A stretch of 64,000 nucleotides of DNA from an uncultured Eggerthella sp. (GTDB lineage: Bacteria > Actinomycetota > Coriobacteriia > Coriobacteriales > Eggerthellaceae). This document shows, piece by piece, positions 40,815 to 48,676 of the stretch; position 1 is the first letter of the stretch, and each line of letters opens with the position of its first letter. The notes under the pieces were generated by a model. It did not search any database and had not been told where the DNA came from. It saw nothing but the letters and a program-made list of their open reading frames with translations. The position numbers and the translations under genes were made by a program. The stretch spans positions 43,032-107,031 of the forward strand of contig USDX01000005.1 of the NCBI GenBank assembly GCA_900553605.1, given 5' to 3'.

Positions 40815-41312
40815 CTAAGCTCTGTTCCATGTGCCGGTTTTTCCACCTTCTTTATGAAGCAGGCGAACCGCATCGATTTCCATTCCGCGATCGATTGCTT
40901 TGCACATGTCGTATACGGTTAGCCCTGCTACGCTTACTGCGGTTAGCGCCTCCATTTCCACACCGGTTTTACCGACGAGCGAACAGGTTGCGGTTAGGTG
41001 GATGCCGCAGCGACCGTCTTCGCGCTCTTCGACATGCTGCGGCGTGCACTTTACCTCAACTTTGGTAAGAGCCAACGGATGGCAGAGGGGTATAAGGTTG
41101 CTGGTTTGCTTGGCTGCCATTATGCCGGCTATACGTGCGGCTGCCAGCACATCACCCTTTTTCGCGCTGCCGCTTTCGATGACCGCGAGGGTTTCGGGCT
41201 GCATGGCAACGAAGCCTTCTGCGATGGCGGTTCGCTTGGTTTCTGCCTTTTCTGAGACATCGACCATACGGGCGTCGCCTTCGGCATCGATGTGGGTAAG
41301 TTGTTGGGTCAT
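40815..41312 (-). CDS. moaC: Cyclic pyranopterin monophosphate synthase MoaC
   Basis: 165 aa. Second half-reaction of the first molybdopterin step. Typical segments: LTHIDAEGDARMVDVSEKAE, IPLCHPLALTKVEV (about residues 74-87), VGKTGVEMEALTAVSVAGLT and TVYDMCKAIDRGM. AAGGAG lies six bases before the ATG. The moaA gene is upstream on the same strand, with a long repeat between. Confidence 0.94.
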   Translation of the reverse strand: MTQQLTHIDAEGDARMVDVSEKAETKRTAIAEGFVAMQPETLAVIESGSAKKGDVLAAARIAGIMAAKQTSNLIPLCHPLALTKVEVKCTPQHVEEREDGRCGIHLTATCSLVGKTGVEMEALTAVSVAGLTVYDMCKAIDRGMEIDAVRLLHKEGGKTGTWNRA

Positions 41313-41326
41313 GTGATTCTCCTTGA

Positions 41327-41394
41327 GTGGGAAGATAGGGACAGGTACCAGATTTCCACTTTAACGGGAATCTGGTACCTGTCCCTATCTTCCC
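41327..41394 (-). repeat. Dispersed palindromic repeat, long form (copy 6)
   Basis: Inverted repeat with arms of about 30 bases, GTGGGAAGATAGGGACAGGT.. on each strand, around a short loop. It lies between moaA and moaC, two bases after the moaA stop. The same core is in copies 1-5. Confidence 0.85.
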
Positions 41395-41396
41395 TT

Positions 41397-42395
41397 TTAG
41401 CCGCCGACTTGGCTCATCATGCGGCGGGTTCCTACGCGATGTTCATGGCCGCTTGGCTTATGGGACAGCGCTGCCTTGAATACTGAAAGCACCTCTTCTT
41501 CGCTGCCTTTTCGAAGTGCACTGCGAATATCGTACTCGGTGTCGCTGAATAAGCAGGGCTTTATCTTGCCATCGGCGGTAAGGCGCAAACGGTTGCAGCT
41601 TGCGCAGAAGTGGTTTGAGATTGCCGATATCACGCCGACGGTTCCTTGAGCGCCGGGAAGTCGATAGTACTGCGCCGGACCCCAGCCGTCGGGTGTGGCC
41701 ACAGTGGGCTGAAGGTTTCCCAATCCGATGGACTGCGCTTGGATGTTAATGGTCTCGATAATCTCCTTTGCGGGGACAACATCGTCTGGCCCCCATCCGC
41801 AACCACCGCAGTCTTTTCCGCTTCCGATAGGCATGTATTCGATAAAGCGAACATGCAAGGGGGCATCCACTGTTAAGCGGGCAAAAGAAAGAAGATCCTG
41901 GTTTAAACTGCGGACGACAACCGTATTGAGCTTGACGGGGGAAAGGCCCGCCGAAAGAGCCGCTTCTATACCTTTAAGAGCATCATCCAGGTTACCAAGT
42001 CTGGTAATGAAGCGGTATTGTTCCGCGTCTAGCGTGTCCAGCGATATGTTTACGCGGGAAAGGCCCGCAGCTTTCAAATCAGCTGCCATATCGGGCAGGA
42101 GTATTGCATTGGTGGTCAGTGCGACGCTTTCGATGCCAGGGGTTTGCGCGGTTCGCTCGATGAGGCCCAAAAGCCCCTTGCGAACGGTTGGCTCTCCGCC
42201 GGTGAAGCGGATGTGCCTAATCCCGAGCCGTGATGCACACTCGATTGCTTTATGGACTTCCTCGAGGGTAAGTATGCTTTCGTGGGGAATACTTTTAACG
42301 CCATGCTCGGGCATGCAGTAGATGCAGCGCAAGTTGCAGCGGTCGGTTAGCGATATGCGCAGATAGTCGATTTGTCTTCCCTGACCATCTTTCAT
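41397..42395 (-). CDS. moaA: GTP 3',8-cyclase MoaA
   Basis: Radical SAM enzyme (332 aa) that starts molybdopterin synthesis from GTP. Radical SAM cluster motif CNLRCIYC (about residues 19-26), RFTGGEPTVRKG, and a second cluster site near the C-terminus (CASCNRLRLTADGKIKPCLF, about residues 265-284). The C-terminus ends in the double Gly required for activity (QVGG). AAAGGAGACGCC precedes the ATG. Expressed with moaC. Confidence 0.95.
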   Translation of the reverse strand: MKDGQGRQIDYLRISLTDRCNLRCIYCMPEHGVKSIPHESILTLEEVHKAIECASRLGIRHIRFTGGEPTVRKGLLGLIERTAQTPGIESVALTTNAILLPDMAADLKAAGLSRVNISLDTLDAEQYRFITRLGNLDDALKGIEAALSAGLSPVKLNTVVVRSLNQDLLSFARLTVDAPLHVRFIEYMPIGSGKDCGGCGWGPDDVVPAKEIIETINIQAQSIGLGNLQPTVATPDGWGPAQYYRLPGAQGTVGVISAISNHFCASCNRLRLTADGKIKPCLFSDTEYDIRSALRKGSEEEVLSVFKAALSHKPSGHEHRVGTRRMMSQVGG

Positions 42396-42460
42396 GGCGT
42401 CTCCTTTCGGGTGATAGTGGTATGCGGGTTGAGCCGTTGAGCGTAATCGCGTTGGTTCGG

Positions 42461-43585
42461 CTATTTGGATACGAGGTAAACCTTATCGGAAGGGATGCGG
42501 ATCAGAAGTACTTCATCTTTGACTGGTAGCTTTTCTTCGGGCACCTTCAATTTGTCGACGCGCCAGAATAAGTGCTGTTCAAGGTATTTCATCTCATTTT
42601 CAGTTTGCTCAACTACAGGGTCTGAGCCTGGCGTACGGTCCAGGAATTCCAGCAGTACTGAACGATCAAAACGCGAGTCGCTCGTGCGGACAACCCGAAC
42701 ACGATAGGTGTTCCGTCCTGGCTCTTCTGCACGTTCCAGAAAGAATGCTCGAACTCCCATGTAAGTTAGGTTCTCCGGCGCGGGCTTGTCGGTTTCCACT
42801 TCGATGCCCCAGGCGGGTAGGAATATTCGATGGGCGTCAACCCGATGGGCAAGGGTTGTGTTCTTGCAGCCAGAGAGTCTGATGCTTGCTGCTGATTGGG
42901 GGTTGTTGACCAAATTGCTGCCCGTGCTCACCTCCATGACGTGCCCTTTTTCGATTACGGCAATACGGTCGCAAAAACGCAGTGCCTCATCGATATCGTG
43001 GCTAACGTACAGAATTGTTCCGTGGAAGGTTTCGAACAGTCCAGCCAGGTTCTGCTCCAATACGCCTTTTAAATGCGCGTCGAGGGCAGAGAAAGGCTCA
43101 TCAAGCATAAGGATGTCAGGTTTTGCTGCAAGCATGCGGGCCAAGGCAACGCGCTGTTGTTGCCCTCCAGAAAGTTGCGAGGGGTATCGTTTGCCGAATC
43201 CGTCTAGGCCAAAGCGCTTCAGCTCAGCGTCCACTTGAGCGTCGCGTTCTTTTTTGGGCAGCTTTCGGTCGATTCCCGCCGCCACATTTTCTGCCACGGT
43301 TAAATTGGGGAACAGCATATAGTTTTGGAATAACAGAGCGGTTTTGCGTTCTTGAGGGGAAAGGTTCACGGTGGGTCGTTTTCCGGCTTCCCGTTCAAAG
43401 AACGTTTTCCCGTTCACCACGATCTTTCCCTCATCAGGGGTTTCGATGCCGGCAATGCATCTCATGGTAAGGCTCTTTCCGCAACCTGATTCGCCCAGCC
43501 AGCCTATGGTTTCGTTGCCAGCTTCTATATCCACGTCGAGGGTAAATGTGGGGAAGCTCTTTTTTATGGATACGGAAAGGCTCAT
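42461..43585 (-). CDS. modC: Molybdate ABC transporter ATP-binding protein
   Basis: 374 aa ATPase. Walker A GESGCGKSLTMR (about residues 30-41), signature QLSGGQQQRVALARM, Walker B ILMLDEPFSALD and switch His in VSHDIDEAL. The C-terminal part is longer than a bare ATPase and probably holds a mop-like regulatory fold, though no classical molybdate motif is obvious. Start overlaps the modB stop by four bases (ATGA), so modA-modB-modC are one unit. Confidence 0.9.
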   Translation of the reverse strand: MSLSVSIKKSFPTFTLDVDIEAGNETIGWLGESGCGKSLTMRCIAGIETPDEGKIVVNGKTFFEREAGKRPTVNLSPQERKTALLFQNYMLFPNLTVAENVAAGIDRKLPKKERDAQVDAELKRFGLDGFGKRYPSQLSGGQQQRVALARMLAAKPDILMLDEPFSALDAHLKGVLEQNLAGLFETFHGTILYVSHDIDEALRFCDRIAVIEKGHVMEVSTGSNLVNNPQSAASIRLSGCKNTTLAHRVDAHRIFLPAWGIEVETDKPAPENLTYMGVRAFFLERAEEPGRNTYRVRVVRTSDSRFDRSVLLEFLDRTPGSDPVVEQTENEMKYLEQHLFWRVDKLKVPEEKLPVKDEVLLIRIPSDKVYLVSK

Positions 43586-45003
43586 TCTTCGGCTCCCTTA
43601 CGGTATTTGGTAGTCCGATTGCTCCACAAGTTGATGAACAAGATCACAATAAAGCTGAATCCGATAACGATTGCGGTCCAGAACCAGGCAACACCATCAT
43701 TTCCGTTCATCCATTCGAAGTAGATGGCGATGGGTATGGTGCGAGTGACGCCTAGGTAGTTGCCGGCTAAGAATAGCGTTGCGCCGAATTCACCGAGCGC
43801 ACGTGCAAATGCGAGCACGGTTCCGGCGGCAATGCTGCTCCAGGAAAGGGGGAGCATCAATTTCAGGAAGATGCGTGTATTGCTCCACCCCAAGGTGCGA
43901 GCCGCATCGAGCATATTGGCATCGAGGTTTTCAAAAGCACCCAGGGCACTTCGATACATCAAGGGGAATGCAACCACTACTGCGGCAATAACCGTTGCAG
44001 GCCAGCTGAAGATGAGGGGAAATCCGATATCAATAAAGAAGCTGCCGAAGGCGGTATTCCTGCCACAGAGATACAGCAAGATGAAGCCACATACAGTCGG
44101 GGGAAGCACCATGGGGATGGTGAATATGCTGTCGGCGATGTTCTTTGCTTTTTGCGAAAGGTGAAGACACCAATATGCAGCTAGCAGTCCAAGGACGAAG
44201 ACGAAAACGATGGCAACGCCAGTAGTTTTAAGGGTTACCCACAGGGGACTCCAGTCGAGTTCTGAGAGGAATTTGCCCGCTGCGGCAATTCCGGTGGCAC
44301 CTTCGTTCACGATAACCTCATTTGTGGGGGCCAGTCGACCAAAATCGGCAAATGAGGGTTTGAAATAGGTTGGGTTGTCGCTATCGGTAAGATCGGAGCC
44401 ATCGGTGCCTATAACGCTGGCATACACATTTCCATTAATTTCTTGATCGAATGAGAAACGGATGTTGCCGATTTCGTAGGTTGGGTTGCTCGTGAAGTGC
44501 CAGGTATCGATTCGGGAAAGAGGGATAGAGCCCGCTGCCGTTTCGCCGTCGAGTTTACAGAAGTAGTCTTTAAGTAGGGCTTTATCATTCTCGTCGTCGA
44601 TATCGATGCCAAGAGTCTGTGCTGCTTGGGCGGGAACGTAAGCGACTGCGTAGGATTCGGAGGCGATAAGCTGAAAGAATTCGCCTGTCTCGTTTCCCAC
44701 CAAATACGAGTAACCGTAATACGTTCCATCAATAGCTCGATTCGACCCCTTTTGGGCACGTATGAAATCGCAGACTGCGTAGGAGGCGTCCTCAATTGAT
44801 GCGCTGGTTGCATCTTCCGATACGCTAACTTTTGCCGATTCTCCGTTTTCAGAGGAAGAAGCCTGGGGATTGGTGGTTTTGGGAGTGTCGGCGTCGCCCA
44901 AGGCCTCATTGGCAAATGCCTTGCAGGGGAGCAATGACGTTATCAAAACCAGTATCAGCATGAATAAGCAGGTGGCGTGTGCCGTGCCTCGTTTTGTATT
45001 CAT
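43582..45003 (-). CDS. modB: Molybdate ABC transporter permease with extra secreted N-terminal domain
   Basis: 473 aa, twice the normal ModB length of about 230. Residues 1-31 are a signal or anchor segment (LFMLILVLITSLLPCKAFA), residues 32 to about 245 an extracytoplasmic domain of no recognised family (containing GTYYGYSYLVGNETGEFF and PTYEIGNIRFSFD), and from about 248 the ModB permease with TIPMVLPPTVCGFILL and the EAA-like loop LDAARTLGWSNTRIFLKLML before RALGEFGATLFLAGN. A single frame with no internal restart is evident. The added domain may aid capture or sensing of molybdate next to ModA; this is inference. Confidence 0.85.
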   Translation of the reverse strand: MNTKRGTAHATCLFMLILVLITSLLPCKAFANEALGDADTPKTTNPQASSSENGESAKVSVSEDATSASIEDASYAVCDFIRAQKGSNRAIDGTYYGYSYLVGNETGEFFQLIASESYAVAYVPAQAAQTLGIDIDDENDKALLKDYFCKLDGETAAGSIPLSRIDTWHFTSNPTYEIGNIRFSFDQEINGNVYASVIGTDGSDLTDSDNPTYFKPSFADFGRLAPTNEVIVNEGATGIAAAGKFLSELDWSPLWVTLKTTGVAIVFVFVLGLLAAYWCLHLSQKAKNIADSIFTIPMVLPPTVCGFILLYLCGRNTAFGSFFIDIGFPLIFSWPATVIAAVVVAFPLMYRSALGAFENLDANMLDAARTLGWSNTRIFLKLMLPLSWSSIAAGTVLAFARALGEFGATLFLAGNYLGVTRTIPIAIYFEWMNGNDGVAWFWTAIVIGFSFIVILFINLWSNRTTKYRKGAEE

Positions 45004-45042
45004 GGAAGGTCCTTATCTGAAAAGGTAGCGTATCGAAAAATG

Positions 45043-45072
45043 GGAGATGGGCGTTGCTGCGCACCCATCTCC
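45043..45072 (-). terminator. Attenuator-like hairpin between modA and modB
   Basis: GGAGATGGG and CCCATCTCC form a nine-base-pair stem; on the minus strand CATTTTTCG follows. It probably lets modA be made in excess over modB and modC. Confidence 0.65.
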
Positions 45073-45106
45073 AGAAAATAGCGAAGTTGAAGTTGCTATT
45101 TGCGGC

Positions 45107-45973
45107 TTACGCCAACTCGAAGCCCCACTTCTGCCAGATTGCCTGAACTTTTTCGCTGTTCATGCACCAGCCAAGGAATTCCTTGGTGGCATCAACGTTC
45201 TTGCAATCCTTGGTAATAGCGCCAGGATACACGATGTTCTTGTGGGTGTCGCCAGGTACGGCGCCAACGATCTCTACGCCACCAAAGCGATAGACGTCGG
45301 AGGTGTATACAAAGGCAATATCAACATCGCCAGACTGAGCATGCTTGCAAACGTTGCCAACAGAGGTGTCAGTTACAACTTTGTAGTCGGAGCCGTAAGA
45401 GCCGCCCTTTCCGGAGATTTCCTTGCCGGTCTTGCCTGCGTCATCACCGGCGGGGGTGTAAACGCCAGCGGTGGAAAGGGACTGTGCTGCATAGTTGCCT
45501 GCGGGAACAGAGTCATCGCCAACGCATATGGAGTACTTGCCGGCGGCAATGTCCTCAAGCGTTGCATCGGAGAGACCGGAGCCTTCCTTGGAAACCATAA
45601 CCAGATCATTCTTGAACAGGTCAACGCGGGTTCCTTCGTCAACGTAACCTTCCTTGACGGCGGTATCCATGGAACCCTTGGATGCAGAAATCAAAAGATC
45701 GGCGTAGGATCCTGCACCGAGCATTTCGTTCAGTTCGCCTGAAGCCTTGTACTGGGTGTCGGCAAAGGATACGTTGCTGTGGCCATCTTCGATATAAGCC
45801 TGCTGGGCTTCTTCCATTGCCTTCGAAAGAGAGTTGGCGGCAAATACCTGAAGCTGAACGTCTTCTTTCTTTTCCTCCTGTTGACATCCGGTAAGAGCTA
45901 CGGCAACCAACGCGCAGCAAGCGAAAGCCGCAAACGCGGTGGCGAGTTTTTTCGCCTTTTGGGTGACAGGCAT
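45107..45973 (-). CDS. modA: Molybdate-binding lipoprotein ModA
   Basis: 288 aa solute-binding protein. Lipoprotein signal with lipobox LTGC (about residues 27-30) so it is tethered outside the membrane. Mature start QLQVFAANSLSKAMEEAQ and FADTQYKASGELNEML are typical of ModA, including the Ser/Ala ligand positions in AANSL. SICVGDDSVPAGNYA and DIAFVYTSDV also match. First gene of modABC; divergent from the ModE-like regulator. Confidence 0.92.
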   Translation of the reverse strand: MPVTQKAKKLATAFAAFACCALVAVALTGCQQEEKKEDVQLQVFAANSLSKAMEEAQQAYIEDGHSNVSFADTQYKASGELNEMLGAGSYADLLISASKGSMDTAVKEGYVDEGTRVDLFKNDLVMVSKEGSGLSDATLEDIAAGKYSICVGDDSVPAGNYAAQSLSTAGVYTPAGDDAGKTGKEISGKGGSYGSDYKVVTDTSVGNVCKHAQSGDVDIAFVYTSDVYRFGGVEIVGAVPGDTHKNIVYPGAITKDCKNVDATKEFLGWCMNSEKVQAIWQKWGFELA

Positions 45974-46098
45974 GGGGGAAATCCTTTCAATTCGGGGCGT
46001 GGTTTTGTCCTTTCGCGAGAATAAATCGAAAAACCCTCGTTTGGTTTGGGAAAATAAGCGAAACGATTGTGAAGTGTCGATTCCGAGAGGTAAACGGT

Positions 46099-46542
46099 AT
46101 GCGCAGCGATGAAGTTTCGGCAGACATCAAAGTATTCATAAGCTCAAAGAGCCAAGCGCACCATAGTCCTGGGCTCGGCCTTGGCGTCGTGGAATTGTGC
46201 GAGCGAGTTGAACGGTTGGGCTCGCTGAACAAAGCTGCGGCAGATATGGGCATGGCTTATAGTAAGGCATGGCGCATTATCAAGCAGGCGGAAGAAGGCC
46301 TTGACGTGGCTTTATTCCTTCGTCAAGGAGCCCGTGGCTCTTGCTTGACCGAAGAAGCCAAAGCGCTAATCGAGTTGTTCCGCAAAGTGGAGCGCGAAAC
46401 GAACGCCTGCGCCAATCGGGTGCTTCGTGAGTCTTTGGACGATTTGGTCGATAAAGGAATTCTTTCCCATGCTTCGGCCCCTGATTTGGAAAAGAAAGCC
46501 ACACCTGAACTTATTGCGCAGGTACGTGCGTTGGGACTGTAG
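46099..46542 (+). CDS. ModE-like winged-helix regulator
   Basis: 147 aa protein resembling the N-terminal DNA-binding half of ModE: GLGVVELCERVERLGSLNKAAADMGMAYSKAWRIIKQAE (about residues 27-65) is the LysR/ModE-type helix-turn-helix with wing LFLRQGARGSCLTEEA. It lacks the C-terminal molbindin (TOBE) domains that sense molybdate in full ModE, so how it senses metal is unknown. ATG 46099 is taken as start; GTG 46069 is an alternative. Copies of GTAAACGG occur at its own start and after its end. It faces modA and probably controls it. Confidence 0.82.
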   Translation: MRSDEVSADIKVFISSKSQAHHSPGLGLGVVELCERVERLGSLNKAAADMGMAYSKAWRIIKQAEEGLDVALFLRQGARGSCLTEEAKALIELFRKVERETNACANRVLRESLDDLVDKGILSHASAPDLEKKATPELIAQVRALGL

Positions 46543-46600
46543 ATATCCCTCTTCATTGTTTATTTAGCTGATAGTTTGATACGGTGAAATATCCAGGTAA

Positions 46601-46651
46601 CCGTTTACCGCTTACTACATACCGTTTACTGAGGGTGTTTTCGGTAAACGG
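46601..46651. terminator. Inverted repeats between the ModE-like gene and mobB-mobA
   Basis: CCGTTTACC at 46601, CCGTTTAC at 46622-46629 and GGTAAACGG at 46643-46651. The last two can form an eight-base-pair stem that may end both convergent messages; the motif also matches GGTAAACGG at 46089-46097 upstream. Confidence 0.5.
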
Positions 46652-46698
46652 GAAAGCCGTTTTCTTGCTGCTTCTTGAATCGGTTTTAAAGGCAGCGC

Positions 46699-47919
46699 TT
46701 AGCTATACATACGGTATAGGACTTCTGCTTGAGCAAGCTCTTGTGGCGTATTCACGTTGGCAAAGGGATCAATCGATCCGGGCTTGCGCATGAGCTCGGC
46801 GTTGAATCGGGTGCAGTCGATCGAATCGATCAAATCCCGCATGCGCTTTGACCCTTGTGAAGTAATGCGCTCCAGAATAGGTTGGCATGTACTTTTGCGA
46901 TACACCGCTGCAAAAGGTTCGTAATTTCCTTTATTGAATGGCACCACTGCGTCACTTCCGCTTGCTTGCAGCGCAAGAGCTTCGCGGGTAAGGATTTGTG
47001 GCGAAAAGGCAATCATGTCGCAAGCAACAACCCCAACGGCATCGTTGGAGCTTGCTTCAATTGCGGTAAGCAGTCCGGGCAGGGCACCGCGTTCTTCCAT
47101 GACATCGCCGACAAGGCGGAGCTTGGGATGCCGCTCAAGGAGATAACGCAGCTCCGGCTCTTCGTTGGTTGTAACGATGAGCTCGTCGGCAAATGAGGCA
47201 ACTACTTCCAGCATGTGCTCAATTAGGGGGCGCCCCAAAAAAGGTGTCAATGCTTTCGATTGTCCCATTCGCTTTGATTCACCACCTGCCTGAATGGCGA
47301 TGGTAAGTGGCGCACGCGTGTATCGTTTTCGTAAAAACGCCGCAATAGCTTCAATGTCCTCGAAACCGAATACTTCGACAGCGTTTTCGCGGGCAATTTG
47401 CTCAACGGCCGGCATGTCGGTAACGATAGCGGCTGGAATTGCGGGCCGGTTTGGTGTTTCGTTGTCAGACTGTGAGTGCTCTGTGCTGGACAAGCGATCG
47501 ATGAGCGCTTCTGCGGCAATTTGATCTTTTGGATTTTCCGCTCGAAGCAGTTCGATGGTTGGCAATCCTACGCCGCGGAATCCTTCCACGAGTATCAAAT
47601 CGTAGTTCGGCATAAGCTCCAATGCCTCGGAGCAGGAAACCTCTTGGGCTAGATCGCATGTGAACGCCAAGCGTTTGCTTGAAAGGATTGCGGTGGCTTT
47701 TGATCCTGCGGCACGATGACGGTATGAATCTTTCCCCGGAATGTCGATTTCAAAATCAGGGTGTCCATGGTGTTTCAGGGTGCCAATAGCAAGTCCCTGA
47801 CGGGTAAGCTCGGCTATGATTTTTTCCAACAGGGTCGTTTTCCCTGAATTCTGCCTTCCCACAAAAGAAACGGCAGGGCTTGGCCGATAGGGCTTATGGG
47901 GTAGAGGTTCGTAGATCAT
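46699..47919 (-). CDS. MobB-MobA fusion, molybdopterin-guanine dinucleotide synthesis
   Basis: 406 aa. Residues 1 to about 205 are MobB-like: P-loop FVGRQNSGKTTLLEKII, KHHGHPDFEIDIPGKDSYRHRAAG and DLILVEGF. From about residue 210 to the end is MobA-like nucleotidyltransferase: IAIQAGGESKRMGQSKALTPFLGRPLIEHML and VVACDMIAFSPQIL. MobA attaches GMP to molybdopterin, forming the MGD cofactor that both formate dehydrogenases need; MobB is an auxiliary GTPase. The fusion puts both in one protein. Confidence 0.9.
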   Translation of the reverse strand: MIYEPLPHKPYRPSPAVSFVGRQNSGKTTLLEKIIAELTRQGLAIGTLKHHGHPDFEIDIPGKDSYRHRAAGSKATAILSSKRLAFTCDLAQEVSCSEALELMPNYDLILVEGFRGVGLPTIELLRAENPKDQIAAEALIDRLSSTEHSQSDNETPNRPAIPAAIVTDMPAVEQIARENAVEVFGFEDIEAIAAFLRKRYTRAPLTIAIQAGGESKRMGQSKALTPFLGRPLIEHMLEVVASFADELIVTTNEEPELRYLLERHPKLRLVGDVMEERGALPGLLTAIEASSNDAVGVVACDMIAFSPQILTREALALQASGSDAVVPFNKGNYEPFAAVYRKSTCQPILERITSQGSKRMRDLIDSIDCTRFNAELMRKPGSIDPFANVNTPQELAQAEVLYRMYS

Positions 47920-48157
47920 GCCAAATCCTTGTGTTTGTTATAGGCTGCTCGGCATGGCAAGTGTAGGGCATCATGTGGGTTTTCGGCATCCGCATTATAC
48001 GAATGGTTCGGGTGGGGGCGTGTAGGCAAATTCTTTTCGCCGTGAATAGCCATCCGTTAGCCCTGTTGATTCTGCCGAAGGAAGGTTGAGCGACATGCTT
48101 ATTGCGCGGTCCTCACTACTATTGGAACGTTACTTATTGGCGTTTGAGGAGGTATTC

Positions 48158-48676
48158 ATGGCTCATATTGCATCCATTAACCTTTCTGCGCGCAAAGGAG
48201 TTCGGAAAACGCCTGTTGGTGATGCTCCTCAAGTTGTCCTTGTCGATGATGGGCTGGAAAACGACGCTCATGCAGGAAAGTGGCACCGTCAGGTTTCGTT
48301 TTTGGCAGAAGCATCCATCGCGAAAGCTCGTGATATGGGCTTAGAGGTTGGCCCTGGCGATTTTGCTGAAAACTTTACAACCGAAGGAATTGATCTGCTT
48401 GATTTGCCTTTGGGCACGCAACTCCGTTTGGGAAAAGATGTGTTGGTGGAAATCAGCCAAATCGGTAAAGTGTGCCATACCCGTTGTGCCATTTACCATT
48501 TGGCGGGCGACTGCATCTTTCCCCGCGAGGGCATTTTCGGCGTGGTGCTGCATGGTGGCGTTGTTTCGGCGGGTGACGCCATCGAGGTCGTAAAGCGTGG
48601 TGACGGCACGTGCGCGCATACTCCACCTGAGGCATTGGCCGAAGTGGAGGCAGCACGAAAGGCAGGCACCCTGTGA
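48158..48676 (+). CDS. MOSC domain protein
   Basis: 172 aa single-domain MOSC protein (molybdenum cofactor sulfurase C-terminal type). Seen: GLENDAHAGKWHRQVSFLAE (about residues 28-47), GDFAENFTTEGIDLL and the conserved Cys segment GKVCHTRCAIYHL. Such proteins bind molybdenum cofactor and carry sulfur or other groups. The frame opens at 48086, but ATG 48158 after GAGGAGGTATTC is clear. The following desulfurase gene overlaps its stop (GTGA), so the pair works together. Confidence 0.85.
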   Translation: MAHIASINLSARKGVRKTPVGDAPQVVLVDDGLENDAHAGKWHRQVSFLAEASIAKARDMGLEVGPGDFAENFTTEGIDLLDLPLGTQLRLGKDVLVEISQIGKVCHTRCAIYHLAGDCIFPREGIFGVVLHGGVVSAGDAIEVVKRGDGTCAHTPPEALAEVEAARKAGTL

